Part shown: piece after piece, positions 1 through 11,039 of the stretch | Numbering within the stretch: the stretch's first letter is position 1 | How the letters are laid out: each line of letters begins with the position of its first letter | DNA from: Mytilus californianus | Lineage: Eukaryota; Mollusca; Bivalvia; Mytilida; Mytilidae | Direction of reading: 5' to 3' | Assembly (NCBI RefSeq): GCF_021869535.1 | Contig: NW_026262690.1 | Location: forward strand, 86,473,995 to 86,537,994 | Length of the DNA: 64,000 bases | Translations under genes and position numbers: made by a program | The notes under the pieces: model-generated | What the model was told of the DNA's origin: nothing | What the model saw: the letters and a program-made list of their open reading frames with translations, nothing else | The model's database searches: none

Positions 1-825
1 ACGTTGTGAAGGTAACTGCGAATGTCATTCATTTTTCTATGACAACTTTGCTGGGTTATCAAACACGTCTAATGATCGTTAAACGTAATGTTCTGTCGAA
101 TGACTTGTTTCTTCATTCCTTTAGCTTTTTTGGTGTGTTGACCACAATCCATTCGATATGAGTACATCTTTGCACAAAGCCCTACAAATTCAGCCATCAT
201 TTCACTACCACATTCATCCTTAAACATACCCTTTATAGCTTGCTGTTCGGTGTTAGCCAATGCTCCGTGTTGAAGGCCGTACCTTGACCTATAATGGTTT
301 ACTTTTATAAATTGTAACTTGGATGGAGAGTTGTCTCATTGGCACTCATACCACATCTTCCTATATCCAATCACTTTTTTGTTGGCGTTGGTTGGAATTC
401 CAAACGGGTTGTCCGTACAGTAGTTTGATGTATCAAACTTGTTTTGAATGTGATATATTATGTCCTTGTAAAAATCATGAATTTCATAGGCTAAACTGTC
501 AGAGTCGGTAAACAGTAGTCGATCCTAGTTCCCATAGGTTTTACGCACGAAGTCATAGTGAAAGTCGTGCATTAAAATCTTTGAAATGTCTAACATGCAT
601 GCTCCCAAGTATACAGGCTTGTCAAACTTGAGTTTGGTTTTCTTCATGTGTACTGCTACCATGGACTCGTTAAACACCACACGCCGGTCAAAGTTGGGTT
701 TAGCTATCAGTTTCAACGCTTGCTTCTCGGTAGTCACTAATTTTACATTCACACGTTTACGTATGTTTTCTATGGTCTTTCCAAACACTGAGTTGGGACC
801 AACTGTGCCACTCTTCTTGTTGACT
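1..825 (-). pseudogene. Maverick/Polinton-type DNA polymerase B, C-terminal part (broken, runs off left edge)
   Basis: The - strand encodes the C-terminal third of a protein-primed family B DNA polymerase. From high to low coordinates: a NSVFGKT segment near 790 (motif B region), a stretch to 530, motif C as DSDSL near 500, and a lysine-rich terminal segment with FKDECG and EFVGLCAKMYSYRM at 110-235. The frame is broken by a shift near 525, by an in-frame TAG near 70, and by a ~130-bp mussel repeat inserted at about 238-368. Upstream the gene stops abruptly near 825, where a reverse-transcriptase fragment begins on the other strand; the rest resumes at about 3125. The family is used by Maverick/Polinton transposons and adintoviruses to copy linear genomes. 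No integrase, capsid or ATPase gene is seen nearby, so this is an isolated relic. Confidence 0.82.
238..368. repeat. Short mussel interspersed repeat inserted in the polymerase relic
   Basis: About 130 bp running from tatagcttgctgttcggtg to ggcactcataccacatcttc. The polymerase reading frame is continuous on both sides of it, so the block is a discrete mobile unit. A second copy lies at 15553-15649 plus 18574-18620, split by a hAT-type element. Related tails occur near 12001, 14560 and 50940. Confidence 0.75.
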
Positions 826-1600
826 TGTTCCTTTATTCTTATGAGGCTGACTTCATACAGGAACTTCTTAGGAAGGAAGAAAAGAAGTTAGCAGTATCCT
901 TTAACTTTACTTTCCGCTATATAGATGATGTTCTCTCTCTAAATAATTCAAAATTTAGTGACTATGTTGAACGCATCTATCCAATCGAACTTGAGATAAA
1001 GGATACAACAGATACAGTTCAGTCTGCCTCATATCTTGACTTACATCTAGAAATTGACAATGAGGGTCGGTTGAAAGCAAAACTTAACGACAAAAGAGAT
1101 GATTTTAGCTTCCCAGTTGTGAACTTTCTATTTCTATGTAGCAACATTCCAGCAACGCCCGCATACGAAGTATATATCTCCCAATTGATACGATATTTCC
1201 GGGCTTGTATGTCCTATCATGATTTCCTTGATAGAGGGTTGCTGCTCACAAGGAAGCTATTAAACCAAGAGCTCAAAATGGTGAGGTTGAAATCATCCCT
1301 TCGTAAATTTTACGGACGCAATCACGAGTTGTTGACCGTTATGGAATATCGGTATCACAGATGATAGCGGATATGTTTCTAATGTCGTAACTACAATCAC
1401 CTCCCTTTTTCACGAATGTGACCTACCGAATTAGACTTGTTACCGGGTTTGTACTAACATGTCATTTTCTTTTTTAGCTATGGTGTTGTCAGTTTTTTTT
1501 TTTTTCGAATTATGAGTTTGCATGCCCTCTGGTATCTTTCGCCCCTCTCTTGTTCGTCAATTTAAAAAAATTCTTTTCAGACTCGGTGGTGGCTATGGTT
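825..1600 (+). pseudogene. Reverse-transcriptase fragment, Penelope-like family, with 3' tail
   Basis: An open frame at 825-1364 encodes the C-terminal half of a reverse transcriptase: LFLYSYEADF (after the missing catalytic upstream motifs), the FRYIDDVLSLNN box (YxDD), a YLDLHLEID strand and a YISQLIRYFRAC thumb segment. Resemblance to the copy at 13168-14380 and the position of the FLDL-type strand suggest the Penelope-like group, but I am not certain. It is 5'-truncated exactly where the polymerase relic stops. Sequence after the stop (1365-1600) is the non-coding tail found behind other copies (ctctggtatctttcgcccct), also near 55385-55590 and 61550-61810. Confidence 0.7.
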
Positions 1601-1634
1601 CTAAGGTTAGTGTTCAGGTCAATGTTAGTTTTAA

Positions 1635-2364
1635 GGTAGCACAATACAAAGATTTTTTTACTTCCAATCTCCAACCTTTAAAATGATGTTACTTTCTTAT
1701 GACTGCATACACATTAATAAAAGAGGTACTTAGTATATATAGATAGATAAAAAAATAATCTTTTAAATGAATGCAATATTTTTGTTATGCAATCATTATG
1801 TAATCAATTATTATGCAATTAATGGCAAAATCTTGTTCAGTTCACTTGAATGAATTTAGCTCTGACATCTCTATAACTACACAAGAAATTTTAACGTTAT
1901 CTTAATCAACACAGCAGGAGCTACAAAAGGGTGTCTCAAATTATCGCTATCGTATTCCATTCTCTCATAAATCTGTAATTAGTGTAAACATCCTTACCAC
2001 ATAAAAGTAGAGATTATTTGATTGGGTGTAAAATTTGATCTATACATTCTATCCAAAATCTGAGACACCCTTTTGTAGATAATGGCTCTAGGAACAACAT
2101 ATTATAAAATCAACCCTCTCGTGGTATCCATGAAGAAGCTAATTTCAATTGAAAGTGAAAATTTCTTGTAAAATTTTGTAGACACAGTTAAAATTATAAT
2201 TAATTACATAATTGTTTTATAATACTAACATTGCATTAATTTGAAAGAGTAATCTGTTAGCTATCCATAAATACCACTTTTATAAATTTTCAAGCATTAT
2301 AAAGAAAGTTAGAGCATTTTAAAACTGGGGAGTTGGAGGTATAAAATCTTTGTATTGTGCTACC
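1635..2364. mobile_element. TTAA-flanked TIR element (Kolobok/piggyBac-type MITE)
   Basis: GGTAGCACAATACAAAGATT at 1635 is mirrored by AATCTTTGTATTGTGCTACC ending at 2364; the arms continue inward for roughly 50 bp with scattered differences. TTAA flanks both ends (1631-1634 and 2365-2368), the target site of Kolobok and piggyBac elements. The 730-bp interior has no coding frame, so it is non-autonomous. A second inverted pair lies inside it (1921-2083). Confidence 0.8.
1921..2083. repeat. Nested inverted-repeat unit (18-bp perfect arms)
   Basis: CTACAAAAGGGTGTCTCA near 1922 and its exact complement TGAGACACCCTTTTGTAG ending near 2079 bracket about 125 bp of AT-rich sequence inside the TTAA element. 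Either a MITE nested in a MITE or an internal hairpin of the host element. Confidence 0.6.
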
Positions 2365-2524
2365 TTAAGCCAACGTGATTGTTTAACACACTATGCACTT
2401 TGGTTAATACCAAGCCATGGGAACAACACTGTTTCAAATTTCTATGATAAAGAACGTACTTTACACGTTTGTTTAAATGCGGTACCAAATTATGAACCTT
2501 GTTCATTTCTTGTGCCTCGATCAC

Positions 2525-2890
2525 ACGTACATTTAATTCGAATTCGCTAATCGCGATAACACACTCTTCTTTTTTTAATTCGAATCGAATTCGAATTGGC
2601 TAATTCGCATTATCCAATTCGCATTAGAAATGCGTTTTCGTTAATGCGAATTAGTTACTTCGCTTTAATTCGAATTAAACGGTGGTGTGGACACTTTCTA
2701 AATAGTAATTCGAATTAGATTATAGTTATTTAATTGATAATGCGAATTAAAAGTTACCGTCGTTCGGGCAGTAAAGCGAATTTGACGCGCATTGCAATTC
2801 GTATTAAAATTTATGTTCGGACGTAAAACGTTTCGAATGCGAATTAAACTAATTCGAATTAGTTATTGCGAATCGAATTCGAATTACGTT
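2525..2890. repeat. Cluster of AATTCGAATTA / AATGCGAATTA motifs
   Basis: About 365 bp in which variants of the palindrome TAATTCGAATTA and of GCGAATTA recur more than a dozen times in both orientations, with CpG-containing cores that contrast with the CpG-poor surroundings. No coding frame. Probably a degenerate short-motif repeat or MITE interior. Confidence 0.6.
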
Positions 2891-3124
2891 TGAACGCAGC
2901 ATATGTTTTCAGGTAAAAAGGGGTAGTCGTTTCGAGTTGTGTACTTCGCGTTGTGATAAGGTTAGATTGATTCTCAAGAAAATACTACTGTACTGTTCAA
3001 TATTCTATTCAAACATAAGCATAAACATAGTTACAATATTCTACATAGATACGCGACGTCATATCGTTAGTGGCAACGGCACATATAGTTACGCTTTACG
3101 TTCTCGCAATCCTCGACAGTCGTT

Positions 3125-5700
3125 TTGACTATCGTGAATGTCTGCTGGGTAATCCAAATCACATTCAATCATGTACCCAACCTCATCCTCATCTTCCCAC
3201 ATGTCAATGTCTTAAGGTCGTCCACCCATTCAAAACCTCCTGTTGGTAATGGTTCTGACATGGCCAACCCATACAAATTGTTAGCACCTAAGTATTCCAA
3301 GTAAGTCGTTGGTTGTGAAGGGTCGTAGTCACTCATGTATTTGTTGTTGACCACCCCATGTCGATTGCTTATTTGAGCAAACCCTACCACGTGTCTCTTT
3401 TTCAAACAGAAGTAACATGTCTGGGTCGTGTAACAATTCTAATCTTACTTTGCTTATTTTTAAAGGCCGCATCGTAAGCTAGCCCTGGTGACGTGTAGTA
3501 ATGTAATGGGTCAATCCCATAATGCTTTAAACAAATATCCCTAAAGTTTTCAAAGATATCTTCCAATTGCACAATGTCTCCTTTCAAGTACAGTCGTGGT
3601 AGTCTTGTAATGTTTGACAGTTAAATGTAGTAAACACATGTTGTGCATGAGCATAGTCAGCCTCACTAATGTGTTCATTGTTAAGTCGGTTGTAAAACTG
3701 GTCAGCAGGGGGTAGTTGTGTTTCCTTCATGTTGTCAGGACCCTTCATGTAATCTTAAGGATACACACCCTTTCTTGTCATTAATTCATAATGCTTCCCA
3801 AAACAAGCCTTCACTGCCTTAAATTGGTTCAGCTTTAAATTATTAGAAAAGGAGTCCAACGAATTTAACATAAACCTACATGAATCAATGAACCGCATTT
3901 CTAACCCACCCACTTTCTTAGAAAAACTAATGTACTTTTCATCGGTGTTTGGAATGCAATTCACTTCACCCTCGGTAAACATCAATGCCTTTACAAACAA
4001 GTGGGCATCATACCCCGTTAAGTTATGAAACACAATGGGAACAAAGATGGGTAGTTGAAAGTCTAAGTTACATTTTTTGTGTGCTGCACCACGATACTTA
4101 CCTGTCGTGATCACTCACTTTGTCTTCCCCTAACTGATCATCGCAAATGTGACAACGTGTACTAGCTTTAAAACATTGCTGGTCTTCTGCAGTCATCACC
4201 ATGTCTTTCTTATCCATGTACATGTCTGCAATGTCCTTCACCTCCTCTTCCATATCAGCCACAAATGTTTTAACCACGTCTTCCCCTGAGTACACTTTTG
4301 TTTCTTTGTACTTCCCATGAGCATACTTGACACGGTAGTAAAATCCTGAAGGTGTATGTCGTTGGTAAGCATTCGTGTAAGCGTTTGACTCGTCAGGTTA
4401 GCATGTGTCTATCTGTTCTAAGTAACATTCAAAGTCAGCATAAATAACATAAGGAATTCGCATTTTACGTGTGTAGTTGTAAAAACTAATAAAGGTATCT
4501 TCTTCTGGCATCTCTATTTTCACTGCATCCTTCTAATTACAATACTCTAAATGTTCATCTAAAATGTCTTCTCTTGAAAAGTGGTTCATACACCTTCGAC
4601 AAAAACACACTATACCATTGTGGGATGACACTTGGGCACTTAACAAATGTGATAAACTTTTAATCCAACAGTAATGTTGTTTAGAAGCATTGGTTAAATA
4701 CAACAAGTCTATGTGGGTTTTGTCCTTTTCTATGTTCTTTGAAAACTTAACGGGTACACTTCTAATTTTTCTTCATCGATGTTGTTTATTTCAGTAGTAT
4801 TTAGCCTTTCAAATGTGTCAATGTGTTTCAACGACATTGGAAAAACTAACCCCTCCATGTTCAACTCGTTTTCCCATTTTTTGTATTGACTCGCTCGGTG
4901 TATACTTTTCTGATCTACCTCTTCATGTCTTATTCGATAACACATCCCATTGAAAACAACGGTTGTCTTTGTTTTTCACGTTAATAATGGTCTTCTTTTG
5001 TTTTACTGGAAGTCGTATGTAAGACTTACCCTTAACGGGTACAAAATTATCCATATGAAGGTGTAATTCTACAGTGTGGCTAAACGTTCACCCACTTCCA
5101 TCACGCATGTAAGTTGCTATGCTTTCTTTTACCTTTTCTATAAGTACTGTTAGTTCAGTGTCTAAGTTGGTTGATTCAGTAACAATAACCTGAGTTGACC
5201 TAAAAAATGGAATCACGTAAGTATTGTGACCTGTAGCAGGGTTTGTTTATACCAGCTCTACTCGAAGCACTAATTGTACCTTCAATGCCTTCTTCACTTT
5301 TGTGCTTCTAACATTTTACTTATCAAAGCACTTCGACTTGCCTTAAAAATGTAGTAACATCCAGTGGTTTTAACGGTTCAATGGTCACTGAACCGAATAC
5401 ACCATTTAGTACTTTTCAGCCATCTTTCACCTTAATAACAGGTTCCTTTGCTATGTCTTGTTGTATTAGGTGTAACAAGTCGTTTTTCCTTAACCCAGAA
5501 GTATAAGGTATACCACGTTTATTACTTCGTTCTTAGTAAACACTTCTGTACGGGGTAACACTTGATTCGTTTTGTGTTCAATAACTTTACCAACACGTCT
5601 TTTGGTTTTTTACTATACCCTTTTAACCCTAATTCCTTTGCCATTTGATGTAATTGCTTTACCGTTGTTTTTAAACCTAGCACCACCACTTTCATTAGGT
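3125..5700 (-). pseudogene. Maverick/Polinton-type DNA polymerase B, N-terminal and central part (broken)
   Basis: Reading from 5700 downward on the - strand: a possible ATG near 5695; a SAP/Rho-N-like segment LGLKGYSKKPKDVLVKLL (5580-5640); a region with GVFGSVTIEPLKPLD near 5370-5400; a zinc-finger-like CRRCMNHF segment near 4585; CHICDDQLGEDKVSDHD (4100-4160); the exonuclease segment with NLTGYDAHLF (near 4000) and FIDSCRFMLNSLD (3850-3900); and motif A as YLGANNLYGLAM (near 3270-3300), followed by GGFEWVDD. Frameshifts occur near 4105, 3590, 3400 and 3210. An in-frame TGA at 5416-5418 sits where a Trp would be plausible. The remainder of the protein is at 1-825. The domain order fits the protein-primed polymerase of Mavericks/adintoviruses. 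Confidence 0.82.
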
Positions 5701-5969
5701 ATACGTGTAGTAAATGACAATCCAGATGGACACGGTATGTTTTTGTTTGTTTGATGCCATTGTTTATTTAATACCCTACACACACATGTCTTTATGGTTG
5801 TTTTTTTTAAATTTTACACCCCTAACTACCACTTGTACTTTTTATAAATCTAGTGTTTACTAGATGTAAAAAAAATCAAGGACACGTACTACTACTCAGT
5901 TTACTGTCTAACTACTGTGTAGGAAAAAGACTCTTGTTTTGTTTTATCACTTCGTTTACCATTACTTCT

Positions 5970-6420
5970 AATGAACGACCCTTCCAACGTTCTCTTTTCT
6001 TTATTTAACCCACTACAAGCCCACACCTTACCAGACCTAGCTCATTTCAAAGGTATTGACCTAGGCTATTCCCCGCTTAAATTATTTTTCTGTGATCCGG
6101 GCCCATCTGGCCATCACAGGGGTTCAAAGTTGTCCCTTAACGTACTTTTCATATTAACTCATTTCAAAGGTGTTGATCGAGGCTATTCGCCACTTAAATA
6201 GTTTTTTGGGATCCGGGGCCGTCTGGCCACCATAGAGGTTCAAGGTTGGCACTTAACGAATTTTCCATACCAACCACACATTTGGTACTCTTCGGTATAT
6301 CCCTACGGCAAAGTTCCGAACCAGACCTAGCTCATTTCAAATGTATTGACCCAGGCTATTCGCCACTTAAATATTTTTCTGGGATCAGGGCCCGTCTGGC
6401 CACCACAGTTTTAGTTATAT
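5970..6420. repeat. Three copies of a ~90-bp repeat
   Basis: A unit running CTCATTTCAAAGGT, ttgac, AGGCTATTCGCCACTTAAAT, then tgggatccgggcccgtctggccaccacag, recurs from about 6039, 6159 and 6331. Copies are 80-90% alike by eye and separated by unrelated 30-80 bp spacers. No coding potential. Confidence 0.65.
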
Positions 6421-6424
6421 GTCA

Positions 6425-7199
6425 ATTATTTGTAATGGCACATTTGATAAGGAAAATTTCAGTTTTATAATAATAAATTAGTAATGTCGCATGCCGTGCA
6501 AAATAGTCCACGTAGGATTTTTATAAAAAATACTTGTTCACATTCAAAAAAACATTAACATTACATGTATATCGAATTGTTTTCATTTTATATATACAGA
6601 AATTGATTTTCTCTCGTACATTGCATCTTTTTTATTAAGTTCATGGAATATATATATCACGATTTCTCATATCTTACTTAAATCCATTATTAATAATATT
6701 AGTTGTTCTTTGATTTTTTTTATTTTCTATTCCTACATTGTTTCTGTACCTCTTAATCAGAAGGAATCAAAAAACGATAAAAAGAACGAATAAAACGATT
6801 TTAAATTGTACAATTTTTTATTAAACAAACAGTGTCCTCCGAAAAAAGTGGCTGCTATCATTATTGGTATTTAAAACGGACTGAAATCTTTTGAGATTCA
6901 CCACAAGCCGTGAAATTGTCGAATTTCGTTGTTAAATTATATTTAACTAAGATATTGAGATTTTTGGAACGTTTGAGTCTTATACAGTTTTTTTGGTTTT
7001 TAGACATATCATCAAAATTGGCTGCTGGAAAAAAGTGGCTGCTATCTTGATTGGCTGCTAAAAGTGGCTGCCAGCTTGAGTCTGGTATTTTAATAAGATT
7101 GATATTATGGGTCCTCGACTGTACCTGGAGTTCAAATATTTGATCTACCAGAGATTATCTTGCTTTTTTTTTAATGAAAGTTTGCTGTTTCTGATCTAG
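6425..7199. other. AT-rich intergenic sequence
   Basis: No gene seen. A short motif AAAAGTGGCTGCTATC recurs three times between 6845 and 7075. The end of the block (7165-7199) is pyrimidine-rich and resembles a splice acceptor tract. Confidence 0.4.
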
Positions 7200-7398
7200 C
7201 AGCTGCAGCCTCGTATCAGCTGTCGAAAGTGCAATTTATAGAAAAGGTGAGACAGTGCAATTCATTGAAAAAATTACACAGTGCAATTTAACTAAAATCA
7301 ACGTTTCAAACATTTCGGAGGAAGATTTAGATCCATTGAAAAGGGAGCTAGTTGAGAAATTTCCCTGCGGTGGCAAAAATATGATAAAAGAACTTTAG
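7200..7398 (+). CDS. Candidate orphan terminal exon, unrecognised
   Basis: After a plausible acceptor (tttctgatctag at 7188-7199) the + strand is open for 66 codons to TAG at 7396-7398. The peptide is charged and non-repetitive: it includes VESAIYRKGETVQF, NVSNISEEDLDPLKRELVEK and ends PCGGKNMIKEL. Codon-like composition and an acidic helix-like pattern make it look more like coding sequence than its surroundings. I recognise no family, see no upstream exon, and it may belong to a dead transposon. Confidence 0.28.
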
Positions 7399-7710
7399 CT
7401 ATATCACAGTCATTTAAAAAGTATTTTATATTATAAACTATAAACGTTTCTACGCATGAATAATTATACCGGGATGGATGAAAGGAGATATGGGAGGAAC
7501 TTCAACTCGATGCAATACATTTGCACTTACATTTGCGAGCAGTATTTTTTTATTTCGTTTGCTCACATATTTATTACAGCTTCAACTAGACAGCTAATTG
7601 CAACATGAAATGATCTTCGCACAAACATCCAGAGGTCTTTGGGACTTAAATTTCTCTTATACAAACCTCCAGACATAAGGCACCGAACTGTTAAAAGGGC
7701 TAACGGTGGC

Positions 7711-9018
7711 TTTTAATTTTTTGCGTTTATCTTGAAAACTACAATAGTTTTGTTTTTTTAAAAGGGGGTGTAATGAAAACAGTCTGAATATGCTCTATAG
7801 GAAAGGTCCCATTTGAGCAATTTGCGCTTTTATGTGTTTTGTTGTTTTGTTGCCTATTGTCTTGATAACTTATTTATAGAGAAACCTTCCTCGCAAAATG
7901 GTAGGCAAAAACAGAATTACAAATAAACAATTAAACATTATTGAAATTATAAACTAACTACCGAGGGACTGCTAATTTTCTTTCATTGGGGGACCTTAGA
8001 GGAAACTTTGGAATTACTCTTATTTTTTCAAGTGCCCACCTTGAATAAGAAAAATAAATTCAAGACCCCCCCCCCCCTCCCTTTTCAAAGACATTAAAAT
8101 TTCAACACCCCACACGCACATACATTTCTCAATACATCTGTTAGTTATAACAAAAAAATGAATACAATTTCTTTTTCTATTATAAGTATAAAATATTGCA
8201 TCAGTAGTGGATCTAGAACTTCAAGTGTGGAAGTTGTTTGCGACTTCAAAAAACTTTATTTGGATATGCCGGTTATGGTCTCATTGATATTTACCACACC
8301 TTTATTCAACTTTAGCTTCAGATGAAAAATACTGTCCTGGAAGAACATGTTGAAACTTAGTATTTTTATCTTAAAAATTGAGGCGAGCGGAGCAAGGCGA
8401 AAAAAATTTGACATCTATTGAGCCTAAACATTATGTTTTGTTTACAGTAGGGGGAAGTGTATTATAAGTTTTTTTTACTATATGGAAAGGAGTATAATCA
8501 GGAAAAGTTCGAGAAAACCTGCAAAAACTAAGAGACTTAACCATTAATCTCTGATATTGTCGTTCTTCGTTAAACAAACAGAAGATGGTCATGTCTTACA
8601 TGAAACAAATATTGAAATGAAGATTGAAACTCAAAATGATGACATAAGAGATACAGATATGACATCTGAATCAAGTGTAATATATTCCTGCTAAATAATC
8701 AGATACTGATTTAGTGTATTCATCATATAAGCTATAATGTTTGCATGTTTGAAATACAGAATTGCTTAAATTCTGTAAACAAATTTCGATGCCCCCCCCC
8801 CCCCCCCATTTTGAGTATAAATAGTATGCTCCGCGCAGGCGGGGTGCCGATTGATACGACTGCAGAGGTCGAATCCTGAGCATGTATGGACACACCATTC
8901 AACCTTGATACAGCTGTGAATTTAGATTGTGATTAAATATTTGACACATCATAGGTTTCTGACACAGAATGAATGTGGTCCAAGATCTTAACAATTTGAA
9001 ATTGGACATTTACCTATC
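7711..9018. other. AT-rich sequence inside the inverted-repeat element
   Basis: No clear gene. It contains C-homopolymers near 8068 and 8793 and a short open stretch at about 8548-8694 (+ strand; see findings). Confidence 0.35.
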
Positions 9019-9930
9019 ATGGTCCAATATCCAAATTCTAAATACACAGTTAAATTCAGCATATTCAAGTACTTAAAGAATTCAATTTTTGATGAAATAA
9101 AAAAAAGTTTTATTTTGGACCCTTTGGACCCCGATTTGGACTTGAAAACTGGGCCCAAAATAAAAAAAAAAAATACATATTCAGATTCAGCATATAAAAG
9201 AACCCCAAAAATTCATTTTTTTGTTAAAATCAAATTAAGTTTAACTTTGGACTCTTTGGACCTCAATGTGGACTAATTTGAAAACCGAGCCCAAAATCAA
9301 AAATCTAAATACACGGTTGGATTCAGCATATCAAAGAACCCATAGAATTCAATTTTTGTTGAAATCAAACAAAGTTTAATGTTTGACCCTTTAGAACTGA
9401 ATGTAGACCAATTTTGAAACGGGGCACAAAATCCAAAATCTAAATACACACGGTTAGATTTAACATATGCAAGAACCCTAAAAATCAAGACTTTGAATTA
9501 AACACCATTAAAATTGGTCAAGAAATAAGCAATTTATACAAAGTATTAGAAAAGTATTGTTTTGGCCCCTTTTTGGTCCCTAATTCCTAAACAGTTAGGG
9601 CCATAACCCCCAAAATCAATCCTTCCTTTTTTTGTATGGAACCTTGTGGTACAATTTCATAGAGATCCATATACTTATACACAAGTTATTGTCCCGAAAC
9701 AAGAAAAAATCTTGTTTTTGGCCTCTTATTCCTAAACAGTTAAGATAATAACCCAAAAAATCAATCCCAAACTTCTTTTTTGGTATGGAACCTTGTAGAA
9801 CAATTTTGAAAGAGATCCATACACTTATACACAAGTTATTGTCTGGAAACCAAATGTCTTCGGACGACGACGACGACATCGCCATACCATTATACGGCCG
9901 CAATTTTTTACGTGCGTATAAAAAATTGGA
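9019..9930. repeat. Bivalve interspersed repeat with ~145-bp internal repeats
   Basis: Degenerate tandem units share attcagcatat, aagaaccc, gaattcaatttttg, tgaaatcaaacaaagtttaa and the 'ttggaccctttggacc' segment. They are followed by two ~130-bp units with cctaattcctaaacagtta and accttgtggtacaattt, and end in a CGACGACGACGA tract (9863-9876). I recognise this organisation from bivalve genomes. It is non-coding; open frames through it arise from the repeat. Confidence 0.7.
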
Positions 9931-10550
9931 TACCCTTTCCATTTCCCTCCTATCCCGTTTTTTAGGTTACAAATGACCGGTGCCTTACAGGAGTTATTAC
10001 CCATCCAATGTCTGATTTTGTTCATTTTTGCTTCTGTTTTACTAATATCTTGAGAAAAGTTATATATACAGAGAAACTTGAACAGCTATTTTAAATGATC
10101 AGCAATGCAAAATTTACAAAAAATGAACATACTTGAAATTTGTGTATCAACTTCTTATAGAAGAAACTAACTCTAAATAGGAAAGACATTTTCAATGGAA
10201 ACAAACTATTTTGTTTGCTTCCCTTCTTAAACAAATAATGTCTTTTTCAAGAAATTTGGAATCTAACATTTAAAAAAAAAATACCCCCCCCCCCCCCCAA
10301 AAAAAAAATAAATAAAAATTTAGCCTTAGCCCTGTTTACAGTTCGATGCCTTGAGTCTGGAGGTGTATATATGAGCGGCTTCCCACGTAACCTTTTATGT
10401 TGCGGGTTACTGTCTAGTTGAAGCTGTAAAATAAATGCGCGAAAACGTTGTAAAAAGCTGCGCGCAAATGTAATGCACCGAGTTGAAGTTCATATCTCCT
10501 TTTAGTTTAAACGTATTTTATTTGCTAAATTGGAGCCAAATGGATTAGAC

Positions 10551-10822
10551 ATATTTGCACATCATATAAGGATCTTTGCACATCATATAAGTACATTTGC
10601 ACATCATATAAGTACATTTGCACACCATATAAGTACATTTGCACATCATATAAGTATATTTGCACATCATATAAGTACATTTGCACATCATATAAGTATA
10701 TTTGCACATCATTTAAGTATATTTGTACATCATATAAGTATATTTGCAGTTTATATAATGTCAACTGGACACCATATAAAGGTGTTTGCACATCATATAA
10801 TGACAAGTGCACATCATATAAT
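10551..10822. repeat. 21-bp tandem array (about 13 units)
   Basis: The unit TTGCACATCATATAAGTACAT recurs with few changes from 10551 to about 10780, then more loosely to 10822. Because 21 is a multiple of three, both strands stay open and give artefactual heptapeptide repeats. Related 21-22 bp units (CACATCAAGTAATGACAAAAC) build the arms of the foldback element at 48249-51981, and a shared end sequence ggcgttccata appears at 11541-11551. Confidence 0.85.
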
Positions 10823-10826
10823 ATTA

Positions 10827-10937
10827 GTTACATGGTGTGTTAGTGACCTAATACGATATATATGGGGTCAGTAAATTCCATATGGGGTGAGAGCGAACCC
10901 ATATATATCGTATTAGGTCACTAGCACACCGTGTAAC
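10827..10937. repeat. 40-bp stem hairpin
   Basis: Arms 10827-10866 and 10898-10937 are complementary at 38 of 40 positions (gttacatggtgtgttagtga and onward to atatatatggg) around a 31-nt loop. It directly follows the 21-bp array. Likely a terminus or foldback core of a mobile element. Confidence 0.8.
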
Positions 10938-11039
10938 GAATTTATCTTACCGACTATCTTCACATGTGGTATTTTGACTAGCGGCCTATCAAAGTGATCA
11001 AGTCTTCAATACTTAGTATTAAGATCCTACTTCCATTTG

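Larger units (their letters stand above)
7481..10504. mobile_element. 3-kb element bounded by inverted repeats of ~180-225 bp
   Basis: The block 7481-7704 (aaaggagatatg, aacttcaactcgatgca, cagcttcaactagacagcta, acctccagac, gcaccgaactgtt) is repeated in inverse orientation at 10327-10504, with substitutions and one deletion. The interior holds a separate dispersed repeat (9019-9930) and no transposase. No convincing target duplication was found at the edges. It could be a foldback element or two independent insertions of the same repeat. Confidence 0.6.

Noticed and set aside
9616..10025. Small proteins overlapping on both strands
   Set aside because: Fortuitous frames across the bivalve ~145-bp repeat and its CGA tract.
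8060..10300. C-homopolymers near 8068, 8793 and 10286 as G-quadruplex or regulatory elements
   Set aside because: Single uninterrupted runs without the spaced pattern, likely of uncertain length in assembly; nothing nearby supports a function.
10525..10874. Open frames on both strands encoding regular heptapeptide repeats
   Set aside because: They follow from a 21-bp tandem repeat without stop codons. Both strands are open to the same extent and there is no other coding sign.
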